The notes below the pieces were generated by a model. That model saw nothing but the letters and a program-made list of their open reading frames with translations, made no database searches and was not told where the DNA came from. Source: Clostridiales bacterium (GTDB lineage Bacteria > Bacillota_A > Clostridia > Lachnospirales > Bianqueaceae). From it: 13,861 nt of DNA. Position numbers and translations under genes: made by a program. This document shows positions 12,987-13,861 of the stretch, piece by piece. The stretch is from NCBI GenBank assembly GCA_019423265.1, contig JAHZBS010000009.1, positions 14,870 through 28,730 on the forward strand. The letters run 5' to 3'. Within the stretch, counting starts at the first letter, position 1; every line of letters starts with the position of its first letter.

Positions 12987-13745
12987 ATGAGACTATGCGT
13001 GCCGATCCCCTGTTTTTTTCAGGATCTGGATTTCATTGCTGCGCTCCACAGAGTTGGGGAGTTGGGCTTTGACGCCGCGGAGACCTACAATTGGAAAGGG
13101 CTTGATCTGGACGCGGTCCGCGAGGCTTGTCTGGAGACCGGCGTCGAGCTTTTGAGCATGTGTACGACGGAGTTCCGGATGACCGACCCCGCCTGCCGCC
13201 AGCTATGGCTTGCCGGCTTGCAGGAGAGCTGCGAGGCGGCAGTACATGTGGGAGTCAAGCGTCTCATTACCCAGGTGGGGCAGGACACAGGCGCTCCTCG
13301 GGAAGAGCAGCATGCCAGCATTGTGGCGGCCTTGACGGCTGCGAAGCCGATTCTCGACGCATCCGGCGTTACCGTCATGATTGAGCCGCTCAACACGCTG
13401 TTTAATCACCCGGGGTATTACCTCTGGTCTGCGGCGGAGGGCTTTGCCATCGTCCGGGAGGTGGATCACCCCTTGGTCAGGGTGGTCTACGACATCTATC
13501 ACCAGCAGATTATGGAGGGGAACCTCATTCCCAACATCACCGGAAATCTGGACTGCATTGCGCATTTGCACAGCGCGGGACATCCGGGACGCCACGAGCT
13601 GCAATTTGGCGAGAGCGACTACAAGGTTATTTTTGCGGCTGTGGATAAGGCAGGCTACACGGGGGCGTGCGGGCTTGAATATTCGCCGCTCATGGACCCG
13701 GCGGAGAGCTTACAGGAAGCCCGCCGGCTTTACGGACAAGGCTGA
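12987..13745 (+). CDS. Hydroxypyruvate isomerase-like TIM-barrel protein
   Basis: This 252-residue protein resembles the hydroxypyruvate isomerase (Hyi) branch of the xylose-isomerase-like TIM barrels. Its motifs are MIEPLNTLFNHPGYYL (131-146, E133), VVYDIYHQQIMEGNL (167-181, D169 and H172), HLHSAGHPGRHEL (193-205) and GLEYSP (229-234, E231). These correspond to Hyi's IEPIN, DIYHMQIMEGDL, NPGRHEPG and CEYKP segments, and include the expected two glutamates and an aspartate for metal and catalysis. In Hyi the third motif begins with glutamine (HIQIADNPGRHE); here it is H195, and no GTGEI follows, so another keto-sugar or sugar acid may be the substrate. The ATG at 12987 has TAAGGAGG nine bases upstream. 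It is the last gene of the operon, 24 bp before the terminator. Confidence 0.85.
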   Translation: MRLCVPIPCFFQDLDFIAALHRVGELGFDAAETYNWKGLDLDAVREACLETGVELLSMCTTEFRMTDPACRQLWLAGLQESCEAAVHVGVKRLITQVGQDTGAPREEQHASIVAALTAAKPILDASGVTVMIEPLNTLFNHPGYYLWSAAEGFAIVREVDHPLVRVVYDIYHQQIMEGNLIPNITGNLDCIAHLHSAGHPGRHELQFGESDYKVIFAAVDKAGYTGACGLEYSPLMDPAESLQEARRLYGQG

Positions 13746-13769
13746 GGTGCAGCGTATAAAGGAATCGTC

Positions 13770-13805
13770 AAGCGGCCGGCCCCGACAGGGGAGGCCGCTT
13801 TTTTT
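13770..13805 (+). terminator. Intrinsic terminator of the five-gene operon
   Basis: AAGCGGCC (13770-13777) and GGCCGCTT (13793-13800) form a perfect 8-bp stem with an inner CCCC/GGGG helix around a GACA loop, followed by a run of seven T (13799-13805). This is a textbook rho-independent terminator. Confidence 0.92.
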
Positions 13806-13823
13806 CCGGTTGAATGCCAAAGT

Positions 13824-13850
13824 AAATTCCAGTGACAACTGAAATTCCAG
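13824..13850. repeat. Short direct repeat in the gene-free tail
   Basis: AAATTCCAG occurs at 13824-13832 and 13842-13850, an 18-bp period, with CAGT/ACTG between the copies; GAATGCCA also occurs twice nearby (13812-13819 and 13850-13857). Insertion-sequence ends of some families carry repeats of this sort, but the window stops too soon to tell. Nothing else is seen in 13806-13861. Confidence 0.3.
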
Positions 13851-13861
13851 AATGCCAGAGA

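Noticed and set aside
1..13861. CRISPR arrays, tRNA/rRNA genes, prophage or toxin-antitoxin modules
   Set aside because: No spaced direct repeats, tRNA-like clover-leaf sequences, integrases or recognisable toxin/antitoxin pairs were seen on either strand.

Overview
The window looks like a chromosomal segment of a gut-type Clostridia (Bacillota). Evidence for this is the strong GGAGG Shine-Dalgarno sites at most starts, consensus sigma-A promoters with 17-bp spacers, TTG starts, a LacI-family regulator and a GH94 phosphorylase. No 16S or tRNA gene is present, so the species cannot be named. Base composition is uneven: the carbohydrate genes at both ends are visibly G+C-rich, while the AAA/DUF4143 gene, the ABC pair and especially the 8776-9160 intergenic region are A+T-rich. 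This suggests a mosaic accessory region.

Layout. (1) 1-1476, minus strand: a promoter with a palindrome, an N-acetylglucosamine-6-phosphate deacetylase-like gene, and the N-terminus of a LacI-type regulator 4 bp after it. (2) 1578-2893, plus strand: a single ATPase gene (AAA_14/DUF4143) with its own promoter and terminator. (3) 2921-5337, minus strand: a GH94 disaccharide phosphorylase-like gene with its own promoter. (4) 5357-8915, minus strand: a two-gene heterodimeric ABC exporter with one intact and one degenerate ATP site, a consensus promoter and a long leader hairpin. (5) 9087-13805, plus strand: a five-gene operon ended by a strong terminator. Its genes are a NagB-like sugar-phosphate isomerase/deaminase, a TIM-barrel isomerase/epimerase, two different Gfo/Idh/MocA oxidoreductases and a hydroxypyruvate-isomerase-like TIM-barrel protein. 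(6) 13806-13861: a gene-free tail with a short direct repeat.

The most interesting signal is an RNA-like element that occurs twice in the plus-strand operon, directly before gene 1 (9164-9244) and directly before gene 3 (10898-11001). Each copy has a 10-12 bp hairpin with apical loop CCGGAGCG. That loop is exactly complementary to a downstream CGCTCCGG, which makes a pseudoknot. The CTCC of the downstream strand can instead pair with the GGAG of the Shine-Dalgarno site. The two pairings exclude each other, as expected of a translational riboswitch or another cis-regulatory RNA. I do not recognise it as a known family. A LacI-type palindrome sits at the predicted transcription start of the same operon, so two layers of control are likely.

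Functionally, the deacetylase, the NagB-like enzyme, the two Gfo/Idh enzymes and the two TIM-barrel isomerases suggest catabolism of an amino-sugar-containing or modified glycoside by oxidation and isomerisation. The substrate cannot be read from the sequence, and no sugar transporter lies in the window.
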